Assembly (NCBI GenBank): GCA_004009845.1
Contig: RMBW01000040.1
Span: 186,001 to 250,000, forward strand
Direction of reading: 5' to 3'
Length of the DNA: 64,000 nt
DNA from: Davidsoniella eucalypti
Taxonomy: Eukaryota; Ascomycota; Sordariomycetes; Microascales; Ceratocystidaceae
The notes beneath the pieces were generated by a model. It ran no database searches, was not told where the DNA came from, and worked only from the letters and a program-made list of their open reading frames with translations. This document shows positions 14,000 through 27,400 of the stretch, in pieces. Every line of letters begins with the position of its first letter. Within the stretch, counting starts at the first letter, position 1. The position numbers were made by a program, and so were the translations under genes.

Positions 14000-16900
14000 G
14001 GCCTTCCTTTGTTGTCACGCCTGGTCTCTCGGCGGCCAGTTCTTCAAGGGCATGTTAACCTGGGTTTACCTGTTATTTCGGTGGCCCTTGACCCAGCAGA
14101 GCCCATATCTCGTCCCATATCAGTTCTCATTTCTTCCAGAAGTCTCTTTGTGTTCGTCCTGTTGCGTCATTACCTTGCGAGCATGCTGGACGACACCCTC
14201 GCGTTGATCTTTTTTTAATAATCACTTGCTAGGCTTTTTACTTGCAGCTCACGTGGAAAGACAGGCTGGTGATTCTATCGTCTGTCTACTTTTTTTTCAT
14301 AGCATTGGACGAATATCTTTTTGCGAGTACGAGGCCAGGGCTAAAACAGGCGGAAATCGTATATACGGGGGAATTCAAGACAGCTTTGTCGATTCACATA
14401 TCTAACACAATACAAATACCCCTGTCGTATTGTGTTGTTGCTTCGTCTTTCTGTCTTCTTTTGTGCAATATACGTACACACGACTTATACTAACTTCACG
14501 CTACAACTCTATCCTAGTTGCGACCCCAACTTCTCTTCTGTATACTGCCTGATCATCTCGATAGAGTGCCTCTAGCCTCTCTTTGTTTTATTTGTCTCTT
14601 TTGCAGCTTCCCAAGCGTACATAATAGAGGCGTAGATCAGGGGATCGGACTGCTTCAAATAACACCCCTCCCCCGTCTAAGTTTAGCTCTGCATCTCCCG
14701 CTTCTGTCACTTGCCGTGGGTTTGGGAAATCCCTTCTGTTTCAAGCCTTTCTTAGTCTCTCGCTCTTGATTCTGCATCGACATTCTTTGGCTATTTTCTC
14801 CCCCGGTACGAGGTGCAAAGCACACCGTTGACACAGCGGCACAGCAGAAGGTAGAGCCTACAGTCAACAACCAGAAACCACGGCTTCTTCGTTCTTGCTA
14901 TACTATTCTTTCCCCTCCCTCTGCAACCTGCACAGCACGGACGGGAGACGGCCCAGCTTAGTCTGAAGTCGGATTTGCTTTGCCCTGGGCGTGCATTATC
15001 AGCTTGTTTAGATGCTACCGCCCTTGGTATTATGTTAGTATAACACAGAGTGTACTCTTTAGCTATATATCCGTACGTATGCATGTATAGACCATATATA
15101 TAGCCGTACGTAGTTGGGTCCGCATAATATAGCATCGCCACTTGTCGCCTTGTAAGCCGCTACCGCCCTCTCCAACATTGGCAGAACTGGAAACGCCATA
15201 TTCAATGCGGCAGAGAAAATAGCAGTGTTTTCTTTTTTGTCTCTTGTTCCAGAATAGGGGATCTGGTTGGGATTCCGGAAATCCACGCATGCATATAACT
15301 ATCCATACTATTATATTACTATTACGCTACTATACACCTTATTACTGACATCGTTGTTTCTGTTATTATTATTGCTGGTTGGTTGTCGGCATATACAAAC
15401 TCTCCGTGTAAGCAAGTACCCCAGGGGCAAACTGTCTACGCAAGGCAACTACTCAGACGATTTCCTCTAATAACTGCCCTCGCCCACTGTCCCGCATAAC
15501 CGGAAACTGCTCTGTTTGCTCTCTTCCCGGGACTCCCTCTTTCCTCGCTTCTTCTGTCTGTACGTGGATAGTAGTACAACCCATCTATCATCAACATATC
15601 GATCTAGTTCCTGACTTCCAGAGCCACAACAGAAGACTGGCCGGCTTCATTCTTTCCCTCCATTCTCTCGGCCTTTGTTTTGTTCCTTTCCTTTCTTTCC
15701 TTCGTCGTTTGCATATTTGCCGCCTTCTTTAGCCTTCCTTCCGGCGTTTCTATCCTAGAGACATCCTCTTTTTCTTTTCATATTGCCTGCTCTCTTTTGC
15801 TTTTGCTACATCACCAACAATCGAAAAATCTTGACGGTTTTCTTTTGCCACCGCCTATTCCAGCCTAGAGCCCATTGCCAAAGTCCCATCATTCATTCAT
15901 TACGCTTAACATTCCGCATCTTGCCCGTTGCTTTTCTGTCCTACACAGCGCTGCTGTCTTCTTCCCTCGTTATACATATTTCAGAGCATTTGTCTCTCTT
16001 CATTTTCCGTGCATCGCCTATCATTACTATAATACATCTCTATATCTTTCTGTGGTGCTAGTCACTAGACATTGCAAGCAGATCGCCTCGCTCGCCTCAC
16101 CAACCCATAGGCCAGCCTTCATTCAGCCTTCTCCTCGCCATTCTATCCACCGACATCGTCATCGCCGTCGTCATTACCACAGGCTCGTTCTTGGTTCTTC
16201 TTATTCTCGCTAGATCCCATCATCGCCACTGCCACAGCTGGCTGCACTCGACAAGCTTATCGTTGTTCTGTGTGTTCTGCGGCCTTCTTTCCTCTAGTCG
16301 AATCGACCTGCAACCAGCAAATCTGCACTGCAACGCTTCTACTTTTAGTGGGCTCGTCTTTTCGCTTTGCCGCCTTTTCTTCGTCTTTATTTTTCTAGAC
16401 TAACCTAAATCACTCGCCCCTCCCCCTGGACTCTCAAAAATTTTACAGGTTTTTTCTTTAATTTTTTGTTCACTGTTACTTCTACCAGAATTCCACCATC
16501 GGGTTAGCTAGGTATAGGTCATTCATCCATTTACCCTTTTTTTTTTTTCTCTCTCTTTACTGTCGGGATTTCTTGACATAGCTTTTGACCACACAGCAAA
16601 CAAGCCGCAGGAAACCAGGTTAGTTCGGCCCCAACCATAAAAATTAATAATTTAAGAAATAAAAAAATTACCAGGAAAGCCGGATCAAACCTTGCTCAGG
16701 GCGACGGCCTAGTCGTTCCTCTCAAACGCTTGACTTGATCTGGTGCTGCTTTTGGCCTGTCTACAGTCTTTTAGTTTTGGCCGTCACCCACTCCTACTAT
16801 CCCTCCTCTTAAAAGCTCCTCGCCCGTCCTATGTCCCTTGCCCGTTGTGATCTCTCTCATTCTTCCAGAGTCACTGACTGACCATCAGTAGCAAAAAACA

Positions 16901-17706
16901 AGCCAGCTTCTTGATCTCTTCCCCCCCCCGACAGCCGCTTCTGTCCTTCACGGGCACCTGGCTACCGAGCGCTTGTGCTCACCGGCCGATTTTTCCTCTC
17001 GACGTTTTTCTTCGTCTCTTGACGGCCTAGACTGTCTCATCACTACACTGTTGAGTGGTTGCGTGATAAAAAAACCTACTTATCCTACTTTTTTTTTTCC
17101 CGCTTCTCTTTGGTCTCCTTCTGTACGTCTACACGGCCCTCCCTCCCCAGTATTAGTGCTGCAAACGCCGGCTTCAGCAGCATCGACCATTGCGCCGAGC
17201 TTCAGCTGTCTTTTTTGACGGTTCTGCCTTTATTCTTCGGTGCTATTGCCAGGCTGTAGCGAACTGACCTTGCAATTCCTCGTTTGCACACCTCTGCATC
17301 CCAAGCATATCTCACCACTCGCCACTCGCATTGAGGAATAAAAAGGAACCGAAGCTTGTCTGCTTTGGCTTGGTCTGCTGTAGCTACCACCTAGTTGCTA
17401 TTTCGTTTTGCTAATCTTTATGCCAGTTCCCAACCTTTTCTTCTTCTTTGGTCTTGTGCCGCATCTGCATTCACTGGCAAATTACTGTAGTGCACTCGAG
17501 TCCACGACCCATCACCTACTTATATATAAGGCGTCTTTACTCAAGCCATAGTACGATACTCGTGCACCGTCCCTGTCATATATACAGTATACCATACAGC
17601 TCCCTCGGCTTGTTTCGACTCGTCAACCGTTTTCGACATCTCGAACCTCCTACCCTTTTTTCGATCTACATTTCGCATCGTTTATATTCTCACATCTTTG
17701 CCCGTC
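14000..17706 (+). promoter_or_regulatory. Pyrimidine-rich upstream region/putative long leader of the HAL4-like kinase
   Basis: From about 14 kb up to the kinase ATG the plus strand becomes markedly C/T-rich, with many CTTCTT-type runs and poly(T) tracts (for example around 16530-16550 and 17086-17100). Such coding-strand pyrimidine bias is common in promoters and long 5' leaders of highly regulated fungal genes. Several short upstream ATG frames occur, such as 16973-17218 and 17448-17732; the latter overlaps the kinase start in another frame. No transcription start can be placed from sequence alone. Confidence 0.35.
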
Positions 17707-19236
17707 ATGTCGCCAAAAGAATCTCCCCTTAGCTCTCGAGCCTCCTCGATAAGAAGTGTCGACACTACGAAAAAGTCACCCCGCATTGGTGCCACCGATG
17801 CCTCACTTGCAGAGGACACTGTCAAGCCCATGTCGGGTGGCATGAAGCTTCTCACTCGCATGTTTTCTGGCCGCGATAATGCGCCAAGGGCGCCAGGAGA
17901 GGGTACTCGTCCGAGAGGTTCTAGTGTGACCATCTCTTCGGTTACTCAAGCTCCTGTTGTCGCTCCTGCCACTGGTGCCCCCCCGCGCACATCCAGCACC
18001 CCCGTGAATGGCGGTACCTTGACACCCCCCAGCCGCAAAAACACACTCGAGCAGGCTCCCAAGAAGGCCATGCCCAGATTTTATCTCGATCCCGAACCGG
18101 ATGCTCCTGGCCATAGCCACCATAGCCATCACCTCAAAAGCAGCGTCAGACAAGAGAAGCTTAGTACCATGTGGAAGAACTGGCTCGGCAAGCACAACAA
18201 CGAGCCCGCAACAGACCTGTCTCTCATGTCTACCTTTGCCGACTTGACGCTGGAGAAGAAGAACACAAACGAGCGTAAAGCCATTTTGAATGACACTAGC
18301 GCTACCTTTGAGGATAAGTACGGCAAGTGCCAGGAGGTCATCGGCAAGGGCGCCTTCGGAATCGTCCGTATCTCCCACAAGCGCATCGAGAACGGCTCAG
18401 AAAAGCTTTTTGCTGTCAAGGAATTTTGCAGACGCGATGACGAAAGCGAGCGCAAGTATTCCAAGCGCCTGACGTCCGAGTTTTGCATATCCTCGTCGCT
18501 CCATCACGCCAACGTCATCGACACTTTGGATCTGATTAAGGACGATCGTGGTATCTATTGCGAGGTCATGGAATTCTGTGCTGGTGGTGATCTATACACC
18601 CTCGTTCTCGCTGCTGGCAAGCTGGAGGCCAAAGAAGCGGATTGCTACTTCAAGCAGCTTATGCGTGGTGTCAATTATCTGCATGAGATGGGCGTTGCTC
18701 ACCGTGATCTCAAGCCTGAGAATCTGCTGCTCACAACCAACGGCGCGCTCAAGATTACCGACTTCGGCAACGGTGAGTGCTTCCGTATGGCTTGGGAGAC
18801 CGAGGCTCACATGGTTTCTGGACTCTGTGGTTCTGCTCCGTATATTGCACCTGAAGAATACACCGAGACCGAATTCGATGCCAGATCAGTCGATGTATGG
18901 GCTTGTGGTGTCATCTACATGGCCATGCGTACCGGCCGTCATCTTTGGCACATGGCCAAGAAGGACGATGATGAGTTTTATGCCCGTTACCTAGAGGGTC
19001 GCCGTGATGAAGCCGGCTACGGACCTATTGAGAGCCTCCAACGTGTAAGTGATCCTCATCTCATATATCCCAATTGTTATATCCACTAACATGAAACCAC
19101 ACAGGCCCGGTGTCGCAATGTTGTTTACTCCATTCTTGACCCAAATCCTAAACGTCGTCTAACGGCTAGTCAAGTACTCAAGTCGGAATGGGGCCGTGAG
19201 ATAAAGCTGTGTAAGGCCGCCGAAGAAGGCCTCTAA
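17707..19236 (+). CDS. HAL4/SAT4-type Ser/Thr protein kinase
   Basis: Exons 17707-19044 and 19105-19236 encode 489 residues. The first about 200 residues are Ser/Thr/Pro-rich with a His-rich patch (about 136-142). The kinase domain runs from about 204 to the end: GKGAFG loop (213-218), K238 in AVKEF, HRDLKPEN (332-339), DFGNGECFRMAWE from 352, SAPYIAPEEY (376-385), and WGREIK near the C-terminus. The ECFRMAWE stretch after DFG and the DVWACGVIYMAMRTGR segment are hallmarks of the yeast Hal4(Sat4)/Hal5 and S. pombe Oca2 group. In yeast these kinases stabilise plasma-membrane nutrient and K+ transporters (Trk1) and affect salt tolerance. An in-frame ATG nine bases upstream exists (17698); I chose 17707 by the MSPKES-like N-terminus, without strong evidence. 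The gene stands alone, with 15 kb upstream and 2.4 kb downstream free of genes. Confidence 0.9.
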
Positions 19237-21632
19237 GTTAGTTACAGGAAAAAAGCTGATATCATGTCTGAACATGACTTGATGCCTTCTTCCGCGTTTT
19301 CTACGGATTTATTGAACAAACTAAGAAGAAAAGACACACAAAACAAACAATCTTGATATAATCATGCACACACACACAACCTCCAGACGATAATTACGAC
19401 CGAAAAGCTCTGCAAAATCTCTTCAATGCTTCTGATAACCTTTTCTTTTGAACTTCTCTTCATCCTCACATTCTTCCAAACAAATACTTTTTTTTCTTCC
19501 TTTTTGCATTTATCAGACTATCATTGGCCAGCTTTGTCACCTATTTCCCCCCCCTTTCGTCACTGGCAAGAAACTGATATCTTCTTATTTTTCATCATTC
19601 TTTTCACTCATTTCACCTCCTTTCATTCGAATTTTTTTTCTTCTTCCTCTTTTTCATTCCTAAATTTCATTTTCAACACTTCTTTTCTTGAGCATAAATA
19701 CTCTTTATTTACTATACTCCTAGGCCTAAAAAAAACGCCTACGAATGCACTTATGATTCTGGGATGGTGTGGAATGGAGTCCATGGTTTTCTTTTTTTTG
19801 CCTTTTTTCTCCAAGCTTTTTTTTTTTCATTTCCCCTGTTTAAAGCCACTTTGTCTTTCTATCTCGTTTCTGTTTTAGCCCAACACCTTTTTTTTTTCTG
19901 ATGTTTTGTTCCCATGTTTCGTTATCATATCTCGTTTCCTCTTTTTCTTTTCTTTTTTTTTCTCTGTATGGGTGGCGGAATATTTTGTATTGTTCTCGGC
20001 GTTCCTAGTCGTTTTTTTCTCACAAATACTGATGGAGAGACGCTTGATTGTCTGCAGCTGTCCAGAGTCACTACTAGGTCTCGATATGTTATCAGTGCTT
20101 GAAGACTATCATTTTCTTTGGTTCCATCCTAGTGTACAATGAATATCTTTGGTCAGCTGTAGTAGAAGGGAGAATGGGAGATAGGAGGGGATGGAGCTTC
20201 TTGTCATAGACTTACTTATTGTGCAAAGTTGAATAAATCAACCAACTACATGACTCTTTTATTGGCCTCGGTTTTTATAAATTCATTAGCCTTGAAGGTT
20301 TTTTTATATTTCTTATAATTAGAACTAATATCACTAGCTAGTTCTTATAAGTCTTGAACTGACCGATTAGTCGCTACTTAATCCAACATGTCTCAAATAT
20401 AGTTACGACTACTTAAACCAACATTAGCTTTCTTGAATGACTACTTCCATCTGTCCTTTTTTACACTCATCCAACTCTCAAGATTATACTTGATCTTTTC
20501 CTTCTTCCGCATACATTTAGTATCACAAACTTTGTCATTCTCATGAATCAACCCACAAAACCCTCTCTATAGTTTGTGAATTGTTACATAATAAACGTAT
20601 TCGTTACAAGGCATACAAAAAGGATTGCTAATATCTCGATGATAAAGGATACAAAAACGCCTTTTTTTTTTTCTTATTCTTCTTCTCTTTCCCTAAACTT
20701 ATTTCATTTCCAGAAGAGAAAGTAGAAGAAAAAAATGGAAGATATTCCAAAAATAGAAATCGTTTCGAGGTCAATAACCCTTTTATGTCATGCCATAAAA
20801 GCCTCTTTTTTTTGGGCTCAAAAGTAAAGAAAGGGATGAAGAAGCAAAAAACCCAACTTTTTATATACACATGCAACAGCGAGTGACGGAGGGTATAGGC
20901 AACATAGCAATGATACATAAATACTAGCCTTTTTTTATGAAGGAAAAAAAATGGAAACATTTCAGTTAAATATTAAGAATGTGGAAAACATCAAAAAATT
21001 CTTTCGTTGACTTCCTACAAAAAAAAGATAGGAGTAAATCGGGAATGAAAAAAATACATGAATAAACATAAAACAAATCAAGGCAAAGTTAAACATTGTA
21101 TAGAGAAATGAAGAAAAAAATTCAATAGAAGTCCTGTACTGTTTCGTATTGAAACAGTCCAGGGAATTGCATGTGAGAGATCAGTGTAGTAATAGAGAGA
21201 AGAAATGGTTGTAGTAATAGTATAAAAAAGCATAGTTAACAGTTACTAAATGTTGTAGTAGTATAATAGTAGTAATAGTAGGAAGTTAGAAAAAAAAAAA
21301 GAGATAAACGCCACGGTAACTAACAAGAGCAAAAATAGAACATAAAGCACAGGCAACTAAATATCAAAAACCAAAAAGACGAGTACTAGATTGTGTTGTT
21401 GGGGACAAAGTGGGGTGTTGAGATTGGGGAATCAAGAGAAGACATAATGAAGATACAATATATATGCCAAGAGAGATAACAATGTAGAGAGAGAGGTAGA
21501 GTGTGTGTTTGGGTTCTGCGTTAATAGATATCGTCAATGTGGAAGTAAGAGAAAAAAGAGACGTTTTTTTAAGAGATGGAAAATATTAGAACTTGGTAGA
21601 TCAAGGATACAAGCAAAGGGGATACCAGGTGA
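19237..21632. other. Intergenic, T/A-homopolymer rich
   Basis: 3' region between two convergent genes. The first about 900 bp are very T-rich on the plus strand (many TTTTCTTC-type runs), so long frames there (such as 19426-19878) are low-complexity Phe/Ser/Leu strings. The remainder is A-rich with TAGTAG-type repeats near 21190-21280. I see no gene; 3' UTRs of both neighbours probably lie here. Confidence 0.5.
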
Positions 21633-23506
21633 TTATGAGTGGAAAAGATCCCATGCTTTGCTACATAACGAGAGAAACTCTTCCTTCTTTACACGTTGGG
21701 TCTCGGGGCTATCCCGTCCGTAGCCAAATGGACCGTGTCTTTGCGACGCAGGGCCGTGGCCTAACGGCGGCGACTGACCCTCCTCGTACTCTGCACGGCG
21801 GCGTTTCTGTGCTGAGCCGGTATGAGCATGTGCATGAGCGGTACTGGGCTGTGGCGAGGGCGGCGTAGGTGGTTGGTGGTTACCGTAGTGCACCAGCTTA
21901 GGTAGTAGTTCGGGACGGCCACCAGCCAGCTCGGCCTGGGCGTCCTCGGCGCTCTTATATTCGCGTGCGCGGCCGGTAGGTGGGCCGTGGGTCATATTGG
22001 ACGGCGGGTGGCTGGGAGATGGCAAAGGCTGAGCCGAGCGCATGGCCTGAGATGCGTATAGGCTCTGCTGCTGAGGGTGGTGAGTTGCCGATTGTGGTGG
22101 CTGATGGTGTTGGTGTTGGTGTTGCTGAGAAGCGTTTGGGTTTTCTTGGTGGGAAGCCATGTTGCCGCCGAAGACATCACTTAACGGAGGTAGGCGGTTG
22201 TTTGTTTGGTGAGCAGGCACATGATGGATGTGAGAGGTATTGCTCAGCTTAGTAGCGGGCTGGTTCGTAATATGACGGGTCAGCGGGTGCGGGCCGTGGC
22301 TGAGTCCCGAAAAGGTCTGGCCCAATGGTGCAGACTGTATAACGCGCTCGTTCTGGAAGGCTTCGTGGGCAGGCGCAACGATAGACAGGCCGGGCGGGGC
22401 TCTGTTGCGGCGCGACATTCCGGGGGTTTTCGCACTGAAGCCACCGTCTTTGGCAGTTGCAATGGCGTGTGGCACAGAGCCGTCGCCCTTGGCGGACTGC
22501 TGAAGAAGGCGCGCCTCGATGATGGCCCGCTGCTGCTCCCGCACGGTCATACTGCGTTGCAACTGCTCCTTCATGTTAGGGTCCTGGGTAACCAGGCCGG
22601 GCGACAGACACGCAATGCCGACTTCTTGGATGCCTAGGCTGTCACGGGCAGTTAGGGGCCGGGCAGTCGCGGCGCCAGACGATGAGCCAGACTTGGACAG
22701 GTCGAGTTTGCGAGGACGGTGGCGCGTCGTAGGCATCTGGGGCGACGTCGGCTCCTTCTTGACTATAATGGTGGGAACGCGAGACCTGTAGCAAGGGGGA
22801 AAACGAAAGAGAAAAGGAGGGTTAGCAGACTGGCGGCATATTTTATGGTTTGGGTGCTGATCTGGCGGTAGGTGGATTTTATTTTATTTGTTTTCTCGGG
22901 CAGACGATGCGAGACAGACCAAACGAAGGTGGATGGATGGCTAGATAGGTAAAGAATGGAAATGGGGATGGGAACGGGTAGATAGATAGAAATCGACTGG
23001 GGTGGTTCTGGTTTAAAAAGGCAAAAAGAGACAATAAAAAAATAATATAAGACAGGCAGAGTGAAGTGGATAGATTGCGGATGGATAGATGGGCTCTCAA
23101 CTTACGCGCTGGGCGGCGACGACTTGCCGCTGGACTGCTGGTTTCTAGGGCTCCGACTACCTGTGCGATGCGGCGGTGGAGGAGGCGGCGGCGGGTGGTT
23201 GTGATGCGTCGACGATGAGTGTTGTCTGGTATTAGAAACCGAGTTGCTCTTGCTGTGGTTGCTGGTGTGGCTGTTGTGGCTGTTGTTGTGAGTGAAGCCT
23301 GTTCTGCTTGCTGAAGGCGACGACGTTATGGGCGCTCCAGATGCTGTCGAAGTTGGCGGCGGGAAATCGTGGGCATGTGAGCCGCTGTTATGGTGTTTAG
23401 ACGCCGAGTTTGAAGCAGCCGAGCTCGAATTGGCAACGGCTGACGATGATGAAAACGAGGGCCGATCGTGTGGAGCCGGAGAGGGAGTCATTATGGCGGC
23501 ACTCAT
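21633..23506 (-). CDS. Putatively conserved low-complexity protein of unknown function, nuclear-type composition
   Basis: Two exons on the minus strand: 23506-23106, then 22785-21633 (intron with GTAAGT donor and CTACAG acceptor), giving 517 residues. The N-terminal about 130 residues are Ser/His/Asn/Pro-rich with a run of eight prolines. Across the splice junction lies RVPTIIVKKEPTSPQ followed by TRHRPRKLDLSK, then LTARDSLGIQEVGIACLSPG and a REQQRAIIEARL helix. A His/Gln-rich middle follows, then a KRRR cluster, and the C-terminus is KKEEFLSLCSKAWDLFHS. From memory these blocks recur in uncharacterised Pezizomycotina proteins. The KKEP and KRRR patches suggest a nuclear protein, which is inference. 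I know no catalytic domain in it. The last codons fit a true C-terminus, so no further exon is expected. Confidence 0.75.
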
Positions 23507-24420
23507 GATGAGCAGAAGAGAAGAGAGCGGGAAGAAAGAATATTAAGATAAAAAGAAAGTTCGCAGATAGCGCTGACAAAGAATAGATATGCTTGTTTTT
23601 TTTCAGCAGCTGCGTTTTCCCTTCTTTTACCCAGCGAAAACGAAAGTACGAAGTCTGTAAACTAAACAAGAAAGAGATAGAAGAACGGAACGAGGGAGTT
23701 GCTCGTCTTTTCAGCTGCGGTATGCAAAAGATACAAGCAACACTGGACAAAGCCCACACAGAGAAACAGGCAATAACTCAAGAGCTTTGGAGAGCGTCGG
23801 TGTCTCGTCTTGTGTGCTGCAATTGCTCAAAAGTGCAATATTGTGTCTGTGTGCGGTTTCCTGTTCTGTTTCTCGTCTGGTCGCTCGTTAAATAGACGTA
23901 GTAATTGCCCTGAAGGACACCCGGTTAAGTCAAGTCAAGTCAAGTTCGAGTCGGTGATAAGATAAGGGCAAAGCCAGATGCAGACTGTCAGTGGTACCAA
24001 AAGAACTCGTGAAAACGATGGCAGAAAAAAGAAGGTGAAAGTGTCTGTCTGTCGATGGAGGGGAAACGACAAAGAAGAGAAAGAAGAAGGGAACAAGAAA
24101 AGAAAAGAAAAGAACGAAATCTTGAAACGAAGTCTCGACAAGTACCCAAAAGACTTTAAAAGACTTCGTGCTATCGAAAATAATCAAAGCGTAGCTTCAA
24201 CAAGGGAACAGTCCAGAAAGGAAAGAAAGACAGAATACGGCCTCTCGGTAGGCCAAGTCTACGAGATTGAAGGAAACAATGTTCGAAACAGCTGGCCGTG
24301 CTCACAGCCTGTGCCTTGTTCTTTTTTTTTCTGCTGCGTTGCTCTATTCCTGCGACGTGGTTTTCTAGAGCGGTTTGTTCTTTTCTAGTTCAAAGTTCAA
24401 CTCGCTATAAAACTACCAGG
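23507..24420 (-). promoter_or_regulatory. Minus-strand pyrimidine-rich leader/promoter of the 517-residue gene
   Basis: Upstream of the start at 23506 the plus strand is purine-rich (GAAAGAAAGA-type runs near 24030-24120 and 24210-24235), so the coding strand is pyrimidine-rich, mirroring the leader of the HAL4-like kinase. A short AAGTC repeat lies at about 23926-23945. No start site can be fixed. Confidence 0.3.
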
Positions 24421-27400
24421 CCAAAATGGAACTCTACCAACAGAACGAAACGAGGCTAGTTTCTGGCCCTTGCTCCTGAACCTGAACCTGGAACTTGGAA
24501 TGGAACCCCAGTGTCGCAGTATTTTATCGAGGGTTTTTTTTCTTGTCCTCGTCTTAGTGAGAAGAGCAAGAAGACAAAAAAGTGCAGACGCTAATCAAAG
24601 CACGGTTGCTACCCAGTGCGTAAGAGGCAAAGAATGGAGAAAAACGAGTAACAACAATGTAGTAGTTGATAGCAATGGTGCCGGATAGCGATAGGATCTG
24701 AGTAGTAAGAAAGCCGGGCAGCTGAGCTAGAAGCGCCGAGTTGAAGTATCGGGATATGCAAGTGCCTTGTGGTTGATGCAGACAACTTGGGAACCTCAAA
24801 CCAATATAGCTGGGAAATACCTGAAAAGGAAGAGAAAGAGGAGAAAGGAGGAGTAGAAAATTAAGAATAAACTCTCTTAAGAATCTCCATGTTCAAAAAT
24901 GCCAGTTGGTGGGGGGGACAAGCCACGATATATTTGTATTCATTCTTGAGTCTTGACGAAGCCCGTCTCACACTCGTTCTCTTTCTTACTCTCTAACTCG
25001 CTCTATTTCTTTCGTTTCTCTCATCCCCCAGCTAGAACCCTTGGTCTGGTCTAAAAAGGCTACAAAAAATACATATCCTGCGACGTTCTGCAACAGCGCA
25101 GCCCACTCTTGTGTCCACCCATGATTTGAGAGGAATAGATAATATACTGATAAATATTCGATAAAACCTGCCATCGTTAGACCAAGTACCAGTGAATGAT
25201 GCTGCTTAAAACAACGGTAAATTCAGAAGGGCCTGGGCACAAGCACCAACTAAGACTTGTCGGTTTGTACATAAGTAGACAATGATACAATACAAGGCAT
25301 CAAATAGAGCACTGTGTAAGAATAGCAACACACTGAGGGGTTCACCCACCTCTCTATTGGCACCGCGTTCTTTTCCTCTTCTCGTCAGGCCTTCCCTGGC
25401 GTCATGCCTTGGCCCGCTAGTGTTCGCAGGTCAAGACATTGTGAAGCGGCAAAAAGAAGACACCAAACTCGAACTACAGAATCCAGTAACATGAGAAAGG
25501 GTTCTTATTCATGTTCTTCACTTTTCCTGCAGAAGAGAGAGGAGGAAAGGTCTCCGTATCATGCATGCCATAGTGCCCGATCTCTGTAGAAGAAAGAAGG
25601 ATACATGTTTTACAAAGGGCTTCACAGCAGCAAAAGCAAAAGCAAAGGAAGATACAGAAAATAAAAAAGAGTAATGAATGAACTATAATTTACGGAGGAT
25701 TTCTCGTCTTGTTTCTCGTTAGACAGGGGCTTTATTTTCTACATCAACGGCCGGGGTGGTGTTTCAAAAAGAACAAAAAGAGAAGAGAAAAAATTAAGAA
25801 GCAAGCACAGCCTATACTGTACACTAGCTACTAATATAAGCTACTGTTATAGTGCTATAGCGTTGATGGTGATGTAGTAATACTAGAACCAGGGATTATC
25901 AAGTCTTCTTAGACTCAGCTTCCTTCCTACTGCAATAGCAGCTTCTTGATGCCACGACAAACAGAAATAGTCTACGGTTGAGGCTTTTTTTTCTTCTTTT
26001 TTTTTTTAAACGCCAGAAAGAGCCAGATGCTCTTTTCATAGTCTCCCCAGAAATGTCAAAGTCAAGATAACGTCGTAGTAATGGACACCGAGCTGCATAA
26101 GATGCAATTCGGCAGGAAACCAGATATGGAAATGTAAGAGCCTGATATTGCTTTTTGGTCAACTACCCAATCTCTCGACCGTCTTTTTCTTTCTCTGGGA
26201 GAAATATCACTGCCAACAACGGTATTTGTTCCTGGGCCCTCTTTCTCACATTTTGCCCACGGCCGGCAAGATATGAGACGAAAGTCCAGCTGGGAAAGTA
26301 TCGTGACCCTCTCTCGTACTTTGTCCCCTGGTAGTATTTTCCAGCACTGGCAAAACACGTCTCGCTCAGTATTTTGACTCTGAAGCTTGTGTCGAGAAAG
26401 ATCGTCATTGGGGGGTTTTGATCTTCTTTTTATTTCCACCCAGCCATCTTATCTTGTGGCTCAGATCGTGTCATCCGGTGTATTCCATATTTGCTTGTTT
26501 GAAGAGCATCAGAATCGCAAAATAGAACCATCTGTGCCACATTAACCACCATAATACTCGCTCCTAGACCGGGTTAGGCCATCAAAACACATTCTGAAAG
26601 GGTCTTGCTGCCCGTGTGGAATGTGTCATCCGTATTTATTTATATATGTAAGTATATACATACGCCGCAAATTGCTACTGGAACTATAAGATATATACAT
26701 AACTTGGCTTTGTTTGGTCATCGCTGAGATCATGGACGCAGATGCCATACGGTGGTCGTTGCTTACCAGCACCATTTCTTTTTTTTCTGTCCTGTGTCGG
26801 ATTTCTCTAGGGTAGTCAGCATCAACTCTGCCTCCATCTATACTTCCAGGCGCTTCTTCAGGCCGGCGTGTTTCACCACAGCCTGACTAGACTCTGGCGT
26901 TGTTTGAACTCCGGTCTTCAGGCTACTTACTACTGTTGCTTGTTGTTAGTACTTGATAATACTTGAAACTAAGATATACTCTTCTATACTGAACAGAATA
27001 AGAAATAAAAAGAAAAGGCCAGACCCCGTTCCTTCACGACTTCCTTCCTACTCGCTTGAGCCCCCTCTATATCCCTTCCTCCCTTGAAAGCTAGTGAAGG
27101 CAATTGCAAGTGATCAGCGCTATCAACGGCTAATTGATGGGGAAAAGGAGACAAATCTGGAACTTCATTACCCATCTGTGTCTATATCTAGCTTAAAGCA
27201 GAAGCAGAACAGGCTAAGTTTATTTGTCCTCATCTATCCTCATAAAGCATACACACAGTTGGTTCAGCTTGAACGGTTACACTAATGTGAATTAGCGTAG
27301 TAGCTTTTATTTTCACATGTCCGCCCAAAAAGCTACTTATTTCCCAATTTTGTAAATGCCTGTCATCACAAGACACCGGTGTTCTGGCTACAGTGATAGA

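Noticed and set aside
17803..18378. 191-codon open frame on the minus strand inside the HAL4-like kinase
   Set aside because: It lies antisense to a well-supported coding exon and has no recognisable domain; it reflects the codon bias of the real gene.
19426..19878. 150-codon Phe/Ser-rich frame downstream of the HAL4-like kinase
   Set aside because: It arises from T-rich homopolymer sequence in a 3' region; no domain, start context or splicing support.
23926..23955. Repeat ending in AAGTTCGAGTC, resembling a tRNA T-loop
   Set aside because: No acceptor stem, anticodon arm or D-arm can be fitted around it; it is a short AAGTC tandem.
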